Shown here piece after piece: positions 1-9,663 of a stretch of DNA of 19,971 nucleotides. The DNA is from Bolinopsis microptera (lineage: Eukaryota; Ctenophora; Tentaculata; Lobata; Bolinopsidae): positions 1-19,971 of the forward strand of contig NW_026971906.1 in assembly GCF_026151205.1 (NCBI RefSeq). Direction: 5' to 3'. A model generated the notes under the pieces. That model was not told the DNA's origin and ran no database searches. It saw only the letters and a program-made list of their open reading frames with translations. The position numbers were made by a program, and so were the translations under genes. Within the stretch, counting starts at the first letter, position 1. Each line of letters begins with the position of its first letter.

Positions 1-30
1 TACAAGGTTTTCGCTTCGATTTTCATCCAT
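1..30 (-). CDS. Possible 5' end of an unidentified minus-strand gene (partial)
   Basis: On the minus strand an ATG at 30-28 opens a frame, M D E N R S E N L V, that runs off the window edge after ten codons. The only support is the open frame and the CCAAT/E-box region directly upstream of it (to the right). Ten residues are too few to recognise a family, and a chance ATG is quite possible. A second in-frame-independent CAT lies at 24-26. Treat it as a hint that a divergent gene may lie to the left. Confidence 0.22.
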   Translation of the reverse strand, partial: MDENRSENLV

Positions 31-129
31 AAAAAATCCTTATATTTTCAATTCTCTGCCGGCCAGCTGTGTTTAATAGTAAATTAGATGTCCCTTACAC
101 GCACCTAGCGTACACACCCTACACAACTT

Positions 130-300
130 ACATAGCACCCTATTGGCTCTGCACAGTCACGTGTGCAGTGACTTGGGCTAATCAGAGAGACGCACTCTAA
201 ACGTGATCTCTCCTGCGATAACCATAACAAATTTCCTTCATTACGTCCATTGGACGCGCACAGTCACGTGCAGCGTGACTGCCAATCAGATTTTGTTATT
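130..300. promoter_or_regulatory. CCAAT-box and E-box rich promoter-like region
   Basis: Three CCAAT/ATTGG pentamers lie at 142-146, 249-253 and 282-286. Two CACGTG E-boxes each sit inside a short hairpin: AGTCAC (155-160) pairs with GTGACT (168-173), and AGTCACG (262-268) pairs with CGTGACT (274-280). The two hairpins are about 107 bp apart, and each is followed by a similar AATCAGA motif. CCAAT boxes (NF-Y) with E-boxes (bHLH factors) are typical of animal housekeeping promoters. The position fits a promoter for the possible minus-strand gene at the left edge. No TATA box or start site can be assigned. Confidence 0.35.
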
Positions 301-908
301 ATTTTGAGTTGTCCGACTATTTTGAATCTATTTTGATTTGAACAGAGGTCCTTATTTTACTTCCTACTTGTGGGGCCAATTGTGTCCTTTACTCTCCTAC
401 ATAATTTGAACATTTTTGTGGCTAACTCATTGAACAACATCTGAATTAATATGTATTTAGTATTAAAAGATTCAGTAAGTTATCTTTTCACATACGCTGT
501 ACACTGTAGTTAGTAAATGCCGAACCAGTGTTGCACTAGGTAAAATTGTGTATATTTTGTACATTTTTGAGTGTAAATTAATTTATCACAAATTAATTTA
601 TTATAATAAAACCACTTATGTGAAATGGTTATTTTGACTTTAAATATTTGAACTAAATATGAATTGATTGTGGGTATAAAATAAAATTTGTTTTACTAAA
701 AAAAATTTATTTTACTAGTTTCTTTGCCAAGTCCTTGTCTAAACCATCAGATCCCAGTTGTGATCTAGGAATTATACAAATTTGTTCAACACTCTTAGAT
801 CATAAAAGGTCAGGGAGTGTTTGATGGGCGAGGGCCTGAATCACATGTTGTTGTGATGTGAATTTATGGAATTTTATTTTTAGTCAAAAAGTTGACCGTT
901 TTATAAGT
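301..908. other. AT-rich intergenic stretch, no gene seen
   Basis: No convincing open frame, RNA gene or repeat array was found. The stretch holds AT-rich non-coding sequence with A/T runs around 580-720. I found no paired splice signals with coding potential between them. Confidence 0.5.
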
Positions 909-1217
909 TTATAAGTTACTAGAAAACCCGTGGTCACAGGGAGGAAGCTAATAGTATTTTTGTTAGTAAGTTTAAATCGCATCAAAAAATATCCTAAACA
1001 AACCGAAGATACAGCCGATTAAAATGTTGCTTGCACTAAACACAACGTAATATCAACAAAACCGATAAAAAATGCTGTTTTAACAATCTTTGCACGTGCA
1101 CGTGCGTGTAACAACCCTCGTTACCATGGTTACTACGCAAGTTCATATTTTTCGTTTGTTTTGCACGTGGGCGGTCGTACAGACAGACAGACAAAAAGAA
1201 TTCTCTGAATTATAAGT
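909..1217. repeat. Probable dispersed mobile repeat flanked by TTATAAGT
   Basis: The octamer TTATAAGT occurs at 909-916 (and overlapping at 901-908) and again at 1210-1217, bracketing about 290 bp. The block opens with an ACTAGAAAACCCGTGG-like motif and closes with a CAGACAGACAGACAAAAAG tail, a layout that resembles short interspersed elements of marine invertebrates. It also contains a GCACGTGCACGTGCG palindrome near 1093. There is no coding capacity. The octamer is AT-rich and partly duplicated on the left, so a chance match is possible. Confidence 0.3.
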
Positions 1218-1374
1218 AAGATAAAGGGTTTTTTTTCTATCCTGGTTTTTACAAATTTATACCGTTTTTATTTATTAATTTATTACTTTATTGAGAGAAG
1301 TTTACTTTTAGGTGTCCAACCTTCCCACATCCAGAAAGTTTTATATTTCCTCCCAGATGCGTTTTTTTCTTAAT

Positions 1375-1440
1375 TCTGTGGCCCGCTCGCTTCGCTCGCA
1401 AGTTTGCCTTTTTTCTGTGGCCCGCTCGTTTTGCTCGCAA
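1375..1440 (+). repeat. Two tandem copies of a 39-bp GC-rich motif
   Basis: A block starting TCTGTGGCCCGCTCG begins at 1375 and again at 1414, each running on into a TCGCAA motif. The first copy has a GCTCGCTTCGCTCGC near-palindrome and the second a diverged version. It lies in the left arm of the outer element. Similar GCTCGC-rich blocks are common in transposon arms of aquatic invertebrates. Confidence 0.5.
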
Positions 1441-1462
1441 ATTTTTAACACTGGACCACGAG

Positions 1463-1641
1463 CAGGGACGTAGCCAGGATTTTTCTTTGGGGGGGGGGCT
1501 GTCGGCGAGCAAAGCGAGCCGACGTGTCCAATCCAGCTGCGCAGCGAGCAAGCTGTGGCAGGGGTCTGGGGGCGCGGCCCCTTGGCAGGGGGTAGGGGGG
1601 CACAGCCCCCGGAAATTTTTTGCGAAATAGGGTGTTTTAGA
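1463..1641 (+). mobile_element. hAT-like terminal fragment in the left arm of the outer element
   Basis: CAGGGACGTAGCCAGG at 1463-1478 followed by a T-rich then G-rich run matches the style of hAT-type termini in many aquatic animals (ends starting CAGRG). The rest is GC-rich with G-runs and small palindromes such as GCGCGGCCCC. The partner end, CCTGGCTACGTCCCTG, was not found in the window, so this is either a solo end or an internal piece of the outer element. The G-runs give minus-strand open frames (proline-rich translations within 1288-1773) that are composition artefacts. Confidence 0.35.
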
Positions 1642-1655
1642 GGGGGGGGTGTCAC

Positions 1656-1780
1656 GTCCGTCTATGTCCGCTTGTCTCATAGAATCCAAAAAGGACAGGA
1701 CATAGGCGGACATAGACGGACATAGGCGGACATAGGCGGACATAGACGGACATAGGCGGACATAGGCGGACATTAGTGGA
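1656..1780 (+). repeat. Left subterminal hairpin and 10-bp GGACATAGRC minisatellite
   Basis: GTCCGTCTATGTCCGC (1656-1671) and its exact reverse complement (1706-1721) form a 16-bp hairpin with a 34-base loop. From about 1698 to 1779 the sequence is about eight tandem 10-bp units, GGACATAGGC alternating with GGACATAGAC, ending in a diverged GGACATTAGT. The loop and start of the array (1672-1723) recur exactly at the right end of the element. Tandem subterminal units like these are often transposase-binding sites. That role is inferred here. Confidence 0.75.
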
Positions 1781-1834
1781 CACCTAAATTGCTAAATAAA
1801 ATATTCAATTTTTGCTGTTACAGGGGGGATCATG

Positions 1835-1879
1835 TTTTTTGTCCGTTCGGTACCCTATATTTTCAAAACGGACAAAAAA
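1835..1879. repeat. Perfect 13-bp inverted repeat (hairpin)
   Basis: TTTTTTGTCCGTT at 1835-1847 is the exact reverse complement of AACGGACAAAAAA at 1867-1879, with a 19-base loop. It sits at the junction between the left minisatellite and the pyrimidine-rich satellite. The right arm is the first GGACAAAAA unit. There is no T-run in a context that would suggest a transcription terminator function. Confidence 0.6.
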
Positions 1880-1928
1880 TAGAGCGGACAAAAACAGACA
1901 AAAATGGACAAAAACGGACAAAAATGGA
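1871..1928 (+). repeat. GGACAAAAAY 10-bp minisatellite, first copy
   Basis: Tandem units GGACAAAAAC and GGACAAAAAT, with one unit starting AGACA instead, precede ATGGAAATAACATTTAG and then the CT-rich array. The same block recurs at about 4456-4498 and 6098-6140, marking the start of each higher-order unit. Confidence 0.75.
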
Positions 1929-4450
1929 AATAACATTTAGATGCTTCCTCCTACTCTTCCTCCTCCTCCCCCTGGGTCTTCCTGATCTTCCTCAGTCCTC
2001 TTCCTCCTCCCCTCCTCAGTCCTCCTCCTCCTCCCCCTCCTCGTCCTCAGTCCTCCTCATCAGTCCTCAACAGTCCTCCTCCTCCTGAGTCCTCCTCCTC
2101 CTCCTGAGTCCTCCTCCTGGGTCCTCCTCCTGGGTCCTCCTCCTCCTCTTCATCCTCCTCCTCTTCCTCCTCAGTCCTCAGTCCTCCTCCTCATCCTTCT
2201 CCTCAGTCCTCCATCCTCCTCCAGTCCCCCTCCTCCTCCTCCTATTCAGTCCTCCTCCTCCTCCTCCTTCTCAGTCCTCCTCAGTCCTCCTCCTCCTCCT
2301 CCTCCTCTTCCCTCTCAGTCATCCTCCTCAGCCATCCTCCTCAGTCCTCCTCAGTCCTCCTCCTCAGTCCTCCTCCTCCTCCTGGGTCCTCCTCCTCCTC
2401 TTCATCCTCCTCCTCTTCCTCCTCGGTCCTCAGTCCTCCTCCTCCTCCTCCTTCTCAGTCCTCCTCAGTCCTCCTCCTCCTCCTCATCTTCCCTCTCAGT
2501 CATCCTCCTCAGCCATCCTCCTCAGTCCTCCTCAGTCCTCCTCCTCAGTCCTCCTCCTCCTCCTGGGTCCTCCTCCTCCTCTTCATCCTCCTCCTCTTCC
2601 TCCTCGGTCCTCAGTCCTCCTCCTCCTGGGTCCTCCTCCTCATCCTTCTCATCAGTCCTCCTCCTCCCCAGTCCTCTCCCAGTCCCCCTCCTTCTCCTCC
2701 TCCTATTCAGTCCTCCTCCTCCTCCTCCTCAGTTCTCCTCAGTCCTCTTCCTCCTCCCCTCCTCAGTCCTCCTCCTACTCCTCCTCCTCGTCCTCAGTCC
2801 TCCTCATCAGTCCTCAACAGTCCTCCTCCTCCTGAGTCCTCCTCCTCCTCCTGAGTCCTCCTCCTGGGTCCTCCTCCTGGGTCCTCCTCCTCCTCTTCAT
2901 CCTCCTCCTCTTCCTCCTCAGTCCTCAGTCCTCCTCCTCATCCTTCTCCTCAGTCCTCCATCCTCCTCCAGTCCCCCTCCTCCTCCTCCTATTCAGTCCT
3001 CCTCCTCCTCCTCCTTCTCAGTCCTCCTCAGTCCTCCTCCTCCTCCTCCTCCTCTTCCCTCTCAGTCATCCTCCTCAGCCATCCTCCTCAGTCCTCCTCA
3101 GTCCTCCTCCTCAGTCCTCCTCCTCCTCCTGGGTCCTCCTCCTCCTCTTCATCCTCCTCCTCTTCCTCCTCGGTCCTCAGTCCTCCTCCTCCTCCTCCTT
3201 CTCAGTCCTCCTCAGTCCTCCTCCTCCTCCTCATCTTCCCTCTCAGTCATCCTCCTCAGCCATCCTCCTCAGTCCTCCTCAGTCCTCCTCCTCAGTCCTC
3301 CTCCTCCTCCTGGGTCCTCCTCCTCCTCTTCATCCTCCTCCTCTTCCTCCTCGGTCCTCAGTCCTCCTCCTCCTGGGTCCTCCTCCTCATCCTTCTCATC
3401 AGTCCTCCTCCTCCCCAGTCCTCTCCCAGTCCCCCTCCTTCTCCTCCTCCTATTCAGTCCTCCTCCTCCTCCTCCTCAGTTCTCCTCAGTCCTCCTTCTC
3501 ATTTCTCCTAAGTCTTCCTCCTGAGTCCTCCTCCTGAGTCCTCCTCCTCTTCATTCTCTGTCCTCCTCCTCCTCCCTCTCAGTCATCCTCCTCAGTCATC
3601 CTCCTCAGCCATCCTCCCCAGCCATCCTCCTCAGCCATCCTCCTCAGTACTCATCAGTCCTCCTCCTTCTCAGTCATCGTCAGTCCTCCTCCTCAGTCCT
3701 CCTCCTCCTCCTGGGTCCTCCTCCTCCTCCTCCTGGGTCCTCCTGGGTCTTCCTGATCCTCCCCAGTCCTCTTCCTCCTCCCCTCCTCAGTCCTCCTCCT
3801 ACGCTTCCTCCTCGTCCTCAGTCCTCCTCATCAGTCCTCAACAGTTCTCCTCCTCCCCAGTCCTCCTCCTCCTCCTAGGGCCTTTTCCTGGGTCCTCCTC
3901 CTGGGTCCTCCTCCTCCTGGGTCCTCCTTCTCCTCCTCAGTCCTTCTCCTCCTCCTCCTCAGTCCTTCTCCTCCTCCTCCTCAGTCCTCTTCCTCCTCTT
4001 CCTCCTCCTCCTCCCTCTCAGTCATCCTCCTCAGTCCTCCTCCTGAGTCCTCCTCCTCCTGAGTCATCCTCCTCAGTTCTCCTCCTCCTCCTCCTAGGTC
4101 CTCCTTCTGGGTCCTCCTCCTCCTCCTCCCCTGGGTCTTCCTGATCCTTCTCCTCCCTCTCAGTCATCCTTCTCCTCAGTCCTCCATCCTCCTCCAGTCC
4201 CCCTCCTCCTCCTCCTATTCAGTCCTCCTCCTCCTTCTCCTTCTCAGTCATCCTCAGTCCTCCTCAGTCCTCCTCCTCCTCCTCCTCCTCTTCCCTCTCA
4301 GTCATCCTCCTCAGCCATCCTCCTCAGTCCTCCTCAGTCCTCCTCCTCAGTCCTCCTCCTCCTCCTGGGTCCTCCTCCTCCTCTTCATCCTCCTCCTGTT
4401 CCTCCTCGGTCCTCAGTCCTCCTCCTCCTGGGTCCTCCTCATAGAAAAAT

Positions 4451-6092
4451 AGAGCGGACAAAAACGGACAAAAATGGACAAAAACGGACAAAAATGGAAA
4501 TAACATTTAGATGCTTCCTCCTACTCTTCCTCCTCCTCCCCCTGGGTCTTCCTGATCTTCCTCAGTCCTCTTCCTCCTCCCATCCTCAGTCCTCCTCCTA
4601 CTCCTCCTCCTCGTCCTCAGTCCTCCTCATCAGTCCTCAACAGTCCTCCTCCTCCCCAGTCCTCCTCCTCCTCCTGAGTCCTCCTCCTGGGTCCTCCTCC
4701 TGGGTCCTCCTCCTCCTCTTCATCCTCCTCCTCTTCCTCCTCAGTCCTCAGTCCTCCTCCTCATCCTTCTCCTCAGTCCTCCATCCTCCTCCAGTCCCCC
4801 TCCTCCTCCTCCTATTCAGTCCTCCTCCTCCTCCTCCTTCTCAGTCCTCCTCAGTCCTCCTCCTCCTCCTCCTCCTCTTCCCTCTCAGTCATCCTCCTCA
4901 GCCATCCTCCTCAGTCCTCCTCAGTCCTCCTCCTCAGTCCTCCTCCTCCTCCTGGGTCCTCCTCCTCCTCTTCATCCTCCTCCTCTTCCTCCTCGGTCCT
5001 CAGTCCTCCTCCTCCTGGGTCCTCCTCCTCATCCTTCTCATCAGTCCTCCTCCTCCCCAGTCCTCTCCCAGTCCCCCTCCTTCTCCTCCTCCTATTCAGT
5101 CCTCCTCCTCCTCCTCCTCAGTTCTCCTCAGTCCTCCTTCTCATTTCTCCTAAGTCTTCCTCCTGAGTCCTCCTCCTGAGTCCTCCTCCTCTTCATTCTC
5201 TGTCCTCCTCCTCCTCCCTCTCAGTCATCCTCCTCAGTCATCCTCCTCAGCCATCCTCCCCAGCCATCCTCCTCAGCCATCCTCCTCAGTACTCATCAGT
5301 CCTCCTCCTTCTCAGTCATCGTCAGTCCTCCTCCTCAGTCCTCCTCCTCCTCCTGGGTCCTCCTCCTCCTCCTCCTGGGTCCTCCTGGGTCTTCCTGATC
5401 CTCCCCAGTCCTCTTCCTCCTCCCCTCCTCAGTCCTCCTCCTACGCTTCCTCCTCGTCCTCAGTCCTCCTCATCAGTCCTCAACAGTTCTCCTCCTCCCC
5501 AGTCCTCCTCCTCCTCCTAGGGCCTTTTCCTGGGTCCTCCTCCTGGGTCCTCCTCCTCCTGGGTCCTCCTTCTCCTCCTCAGTCCTTCTCCTCCTCCTCC
5601 TCAGTCCTTCTCCTCCTCCTCCTCAGTCCTCTTCCTCCTCTTCCTCCTCCTCCTCCCTCTCAGTCATCCTCCTCAGTCCTCCTCCTGAGTCCTCCTCCTC
5701 CTGAGTCATCCTCCTCAGTTCTCCTCCTCCTCCTCCTAGGTCCTCCTTCTGGGTCCTCCTCCTCCTCCTCCCCTGGGTCTTCCTGATCCTTCTCCTCCCT
5801 CTCAGTCATCCTTCTCCTCAGTCCTCCATCCTCCTCCAGTCCCCCTCCTCCTCCTCCTATTCAGTCCTCCTCCTCCTTCTCCTTCTCAGTCATCCTCAGT
5901 CCTCCTCAGTCCTCCTCCTCCTCCTCCTCCTCTTCCCTCTCAGTCATCCTCCTCAGCCATCCTCCTCAGTCCTCCTCAGTCCTCCTCCTCAGTCCTCCTC
6001 CTCCTCCTGGGTCCTCCTCCTCCTCTTCATCCTCCTCCTCTTCCTCCTCGGTCCTCAGTCCTCCTCCTCCTGGGTCCTCCTCATAGAAAAAT
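4451..6092 (+). repeat. 1,642-bp higher-order satellite unit (copy B)
   Basis: The unit opens with AGAGCGG and four to five GGACAAAAAY repeats, then ATGGAAATAACATTTAG and the CT-rich body. It ends with CTCCTCATAGAAAAAT, which leads into the next unit. It is nearly identical to the following copy starting at 6093, with only scattered single changes and small indels. The ATG at 4494 opens a 219-codon Leu/Ser/Pro frame whose first 22 residues resemble a signal peptide. That resemblance is produced by the CTC/CTT repeat. Confidence 0.8.
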
Positions 6093-7714
6093 AGAGCGGA
6101 CAAAAACGGACAAAAATGGACAAAAACGGACAAAAATGGAAATAACATTTAGATGCTTCCTCCTACTCTTCCTCCTCCTCCCCCTGGGTCTTCCTGATCT
6201 TCCTCAGTCCTCTTCCTCCTCCCATCCTCAGTCCTCCTCCTACTCCTCCTCCTCGTCTTCAGTCCTCCTCATCAGTCCTCAACAGTCCTCCTCCTCCTGA
6301 GTCCTCCTCCTCCTCCTGAGTCCTCCTCCTGGGTCCTCCTCCTGGGTCCTCCTCCTCCTCTTCATCCTCCTCCTCTTCCTCCTCAGTCCTCAGTCCTCCT
6401 CCTCATCCTTCTCCTCAGTCCTCCATCCTCCTCCAGTCCCCCTCCTCCTCCTCCTATTCAGTCCTCCTCCTCCTCCTCCTTCTCAGTCCTCCTCAGTCCT
6501 CCTCCTCCTCCTCCTCCTCTTCCCTCTCAGTCATCCTCCTCAGCCATCCTCCTCAGTCCTCCTCAGTCCTCCTCCTCAGTCCTCCTCCTCCTCCTGGGTC
6601 CTCCTCCTCCTCTTCATCCTCCTCCTCTTCCTCCTCGGTCCTCAGTCCTCCTCCTCCTGGGTCCTCCTCCTCATCCTTCTCATCAGTCCTCCTCCTCCCC
6701 AGTCCTCTCCCAGTCCCCCTCCTTCTCCTCCTCCTATTCAGTCCTCCTCCTCCTCCTCCTCAGTTCTCCTCAGTCCTCCTTCTCATTTCTCCTAAGTCTT
6801 CCTCCTGAGTCTTCCTCCTGAGTCCTCCTCCTCTTCCTCCCTGTCCTCCTCCTCCTCCCTCTCAGTCATCCTCCTCAGTCATCCTCCTCAGCCATCCTCC
6901 CCAGCCATCCTCCTCAGCCATCCTCCTCAGTACTCATCAGTCCTCCTCCTTCTCAGTCATCGTCAGTCCTCCTCCTCAGTCCTCCTCCTCCTCCTGGGTC
7001 CTCCTCCTCCTCCTCCTCCTGGGTCCTCCTGGGTCTTCCTGATCCTCCCCAGTCCTCTTCCTCCTCCCCTCCTCAGTCCTCCTCCTACGCTTCCTCCTCG
7101 TCCTCAGTCCTCCTCATCAGTCCTCAACAGTTCTCCTCCTCCCCAGTCCTCCTCCTCCTCCTAGGGCCTTTTCCTGGGTCCTCCTCCTGGGTCCTCCTCC
7201 TCCTGGGTCCTCCTTCTCCTCCTCAGTCCTTCTCCTCCTCCTCCTCAGTCCTTCTCCTCCTCCTCCTCAGTCCTCTTCCTCCTCTTCCTCCTCCTCCTCC
7301 CTCTCAGTCATCCTCCTCAGTCCTCCTCCTGAGTCCTCCTCCTCCTCAGTCATCCTCCTCAGTTATCCTCCTCCTCCTCCTAGGTCCTCCTTCTGGGTCC
7401 TCCTCCTCCTCCTCCCCTGGGTCTTCCTGATCCTTCTCCTCCCTCTCAGTCATCCTTCTCCTCAGTCCTCCATCCTCCTCCAGTCCCCCTCCTCCTCCTC
7501 CTATTCAGTCCTCCTCCTCCTCCTCCTTCTCAGTCCTCCTCAGTCCTCCTCCTCCTCCTCCTCTTCCCTCTCAGTCATCCTCCTCAGCCATCCTCCTCAG
7601 TCCTCCTCAGTCCTCCTCCTCAGTCCTCCTCCTCCTCCTGGGTCCTCCTCCTCCTCTTCATCCTCCTCCTCTTCCTCCTCGGTCCTCAGTCCTCCTCCTC
7701 CTGGGTCCTCCTCC
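6093..7714 (+). repeat. 1,642-bp higher-order satellite unit (copy C, incomplete right end)
   Basis: It starts like copy B at AGAGCGG and follows it closely; the marker distances are 1,641 to 1,644 bp. Near 7714 it does not reach the GGACAAAAA block. Instead it continues with CTCCTCATCCTTCTCATC, the sequence found internally near 5024 in copy B, so the array shifts register here. The rightmost two partial units, to about 9490, are 1,000 and 875 bp apart by the GGGCCTTTTCC marker. Confidence 0.7.
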
Positions 7715-9505
7715 TCATCCTTCTCATCAGTCCTCCTCCTCCCCAGTCCTCTCCCAGTCCCCCTCCTTCTCCTCCTCCTATTCAGTCCTCCTCCTCCTCC
7801 TCAGTTCTCCTCAGTCCTCCTTCTCATTTCTCCTAAGTCTTCCTCCTGAGTCCTCCTCCTGAGTCCTCCTCCTCTTCCTTCTCTGTCCTCCTCCTCCTCC
7901 CTCTCAGTCATCCTCCTCAGTCATCCTCCTCAGCCATCCTCCTCAGTACTCATCAGTCCTTCTCCTTCTCAGTCATCGTCAGTCCTCCTCCTCCTCCTGG
8001 GTCCTCCTCCTCCTCCTCCTGGGTCCTCCTGGGTCTTCCTGATCCTCCCCAGTCCTCTTCCTCCTCCCCTCCTCAGTCCTCCTCCTACGCTTCCTCCTCG
8101 TCCTCAGTCCTCCTCATCAGTCCTCAACAGTTCTCCTCCTCCCCAGTCCTCCTCCTCCTCCTGGGGCCTTTTCCTGGGTCCTCCTCCTGGGTCCTCCTCC
8201 TCCTGGGTCCTCCTTCTCCTCCTCAGTCCTTCTCCTCCTCCTCCTCAGTCCTTCTCCTCCTCCTCCTCAGTCCTCTTCCTCCTCTTCCTCCTCCTCCTCC
8301 CTCTCAGTCATCCTCCTCAGCCATCCTCCTCAGCCATCCTCCTCAGTCCTCCTCCTTCTCAGTCCTCCTCAGTCCTCCTCCTGAGTCCTCCCCCTCCTCG
8401 GTCATCCTCCTCAGTTCTCCTCCTCCTCCTCCTAGGTCCTACTTCTGGGTCCTCCTCCTCCTCCTCCCCCTGGGTCTTCCTGATCCTTCTCCTCCCTCTC
8501 AGTCATCCTCCTCAGTCATCCTCCTCAGTCATCCTCCACAGCCATCCTCCTCAGCCATCCTCCTCCTCATCCTTCTCATCAGTCCTCCTCCCCAGTCCTC
8601 TCCCAGTCCCCCTCCTTCTCCTCCTCCTATTCAGTCCTCCTCCTCCTCCTCCTCAGTTCTCCTCAGTCCTCCTTCTCATTTCTCCTAAGTCCTCCTCCTG
8701 AGTCCTCCTCCTGAGTCCTCCTCCTCTTCCTTCTCTGTCCTCCTCCTCCTCCTCAGTCATCCTCCTCAGCCATCCTCCCCAGCCATCCTCCTCAGCCATC
8801 CTCCTCAGTACTCATCAGTCCTCCTCCTTCTCAGTCATCGTCAGTCCTCCTCCTCAGTCCTCCTCCTCCTCCTGGGTCCTCCTCCTCCTCCTCCTGGGTC
8901 CTCCTGGGTCTTCCTGATCCTCCCCAGTCCTCTTCCTCCTCCCCTCCTCAGTCCTCCTCCTACGCTTCCTCCTCGTCCTCAGTCCTCCTCATCAGTCCTC
9001 AACAGTTCTCCTCCTCCCCAGTCCTCCTCCTCCTCCTGGGGCCTTTTCCTGGGTCCTCCTCCTGGGTCCTCCTCCTCCTGGGTCCTCCTCCTCCTCCTCA
9101 GTCCTTTTCCTCCTCCTCCTCAGTCCTTCTCCTCCTCCTCCTCAGTCCTCTTCCTCCTCTTCCTCCTCCTCCTCCTCCCTCTCAGTCATCCTCCTCAGCC
9201 ATCCTCCTCAGCCATCCTCCTCAGTCCTCCTCCTTCTCAGTCCTCCTCAGTCCTCCTCAGTCCTCCTCCTGAGTCCTCCTCCTCCTCGGTCATCCTCCTC
9301 AGTTCTCCTCCTCCTCCTCCTAGGTCCTCCTTCTGGGTCCTCCTCCTCCTCCTCCCCCTGGGTCTTCCTGATCCTTCTCCTCCCTCTCAGTCATCCTCCT
9401 CAGTCATCCTCCTCAGTCATCCTCCACAGCCATCCTCCTCAGCCATCCTTCTCAGTCATCCTCCTCAGTACTCTTCAGTACTCTTCAGTACTCTTCAGTC
9501 CTCAA

Positions 9506-9660
9506 AATGTTTGTCCGCTAATGTCAACCAATGTCCGCTAATGTCCACCAATGTCCATCCAAGTCCGCCAATGTCCGTCCGGGTCCGCCAATGTCCGTCC
9601 GAGTCCGCCAATGTCCGTCCGAGTCCGCCAATGTCCGTCCGTGTCCGCCAATGTCCCAAA
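9506..9660 (+). repeat. Right subterminal GTCCGCCAAT/GTCCGTCCGN minisatellite
   Basis: Tandem 10-bp units GTCCGCCAAT alternate with GTCCGTCCGA or variants. The left part has diverged units such as GTCCACCAAT. Read on the minus strand these are GGACATTGGC and GGACGGAC, the same GGACA-centred 10-bp design as the left array but in inverted orientation. Short open frames on both strands (Ser-Ala-Asn-Val type repeats) follow from the 10-bp period and are not genes. Confidence 0.75.
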
Positions 9661-9663
9661 AAA

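Larger units (their letters stand above)
1937..9500 (+). repeat. 7.5-kb pyrimidine-rich higher-order satellite (TCC/CAGTCCTCC units)
   Basis: Virtually the whole stretch is built from TCC, CTC and CAGTCCTCC variants, so the + strand is almost all pyrimidine. Larger units are visible. A 747-bp block repeats at 1994 and 2741. A 1,642-bp block starting at AGAGCGGACA repeats at 4451 and 6093, and the first copy starts at 1881 but is 2,570 bp long. The marker AGTACTCATC lies at 3646, 5288, 6929, 7945 and 8807. The marker GGGCCTTTTCC lies near 3878, 5520, 7164, 8164 and 9039. Spacing therefore shrinks from about 1,642 to 1,016-1,000 and then 862-875 bp. Long Ser/Pro/Leu frames on + and Glu/Gly frames on - are composition artefacts. 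Confidence 0.92.

Noticed and set aside
1288-1773. Minus-strand 161- and 104-codon frames, including repeated Met-Ser-Ala-Tyr-Val-Arg units
   Set aside because: The repeats are the 10-bp minisatellite read in frame every 30 bp, and the rest is a G-rich transposon arm. No domain.
4494-5153. A 219-codon frame starting with a signal-peptide-like Leu-rich segment in the satellite; a related 99-codon frame at 1789-2088
   Set aside because: The residues Ser, Pro, Leu and Val follow directly from CTC/TCC repeats. Similar starts recur at each satellite unit, and frames break at different points between near-identical copies. No sign of protein selection.
4324-6148. Minus-strand Glu/Asp/Gly-rich frames at 4324-4506 and 5966-6148
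   Set aside because: Translation of GAGGA repeats. They cross the junction between satellite units and have no family features.
1937-9500. The tandem array considered as a CRISPR array
   Set aside because: No constant repeat alternating with unique spacers, no cas genes, and the setting is an animal genome.
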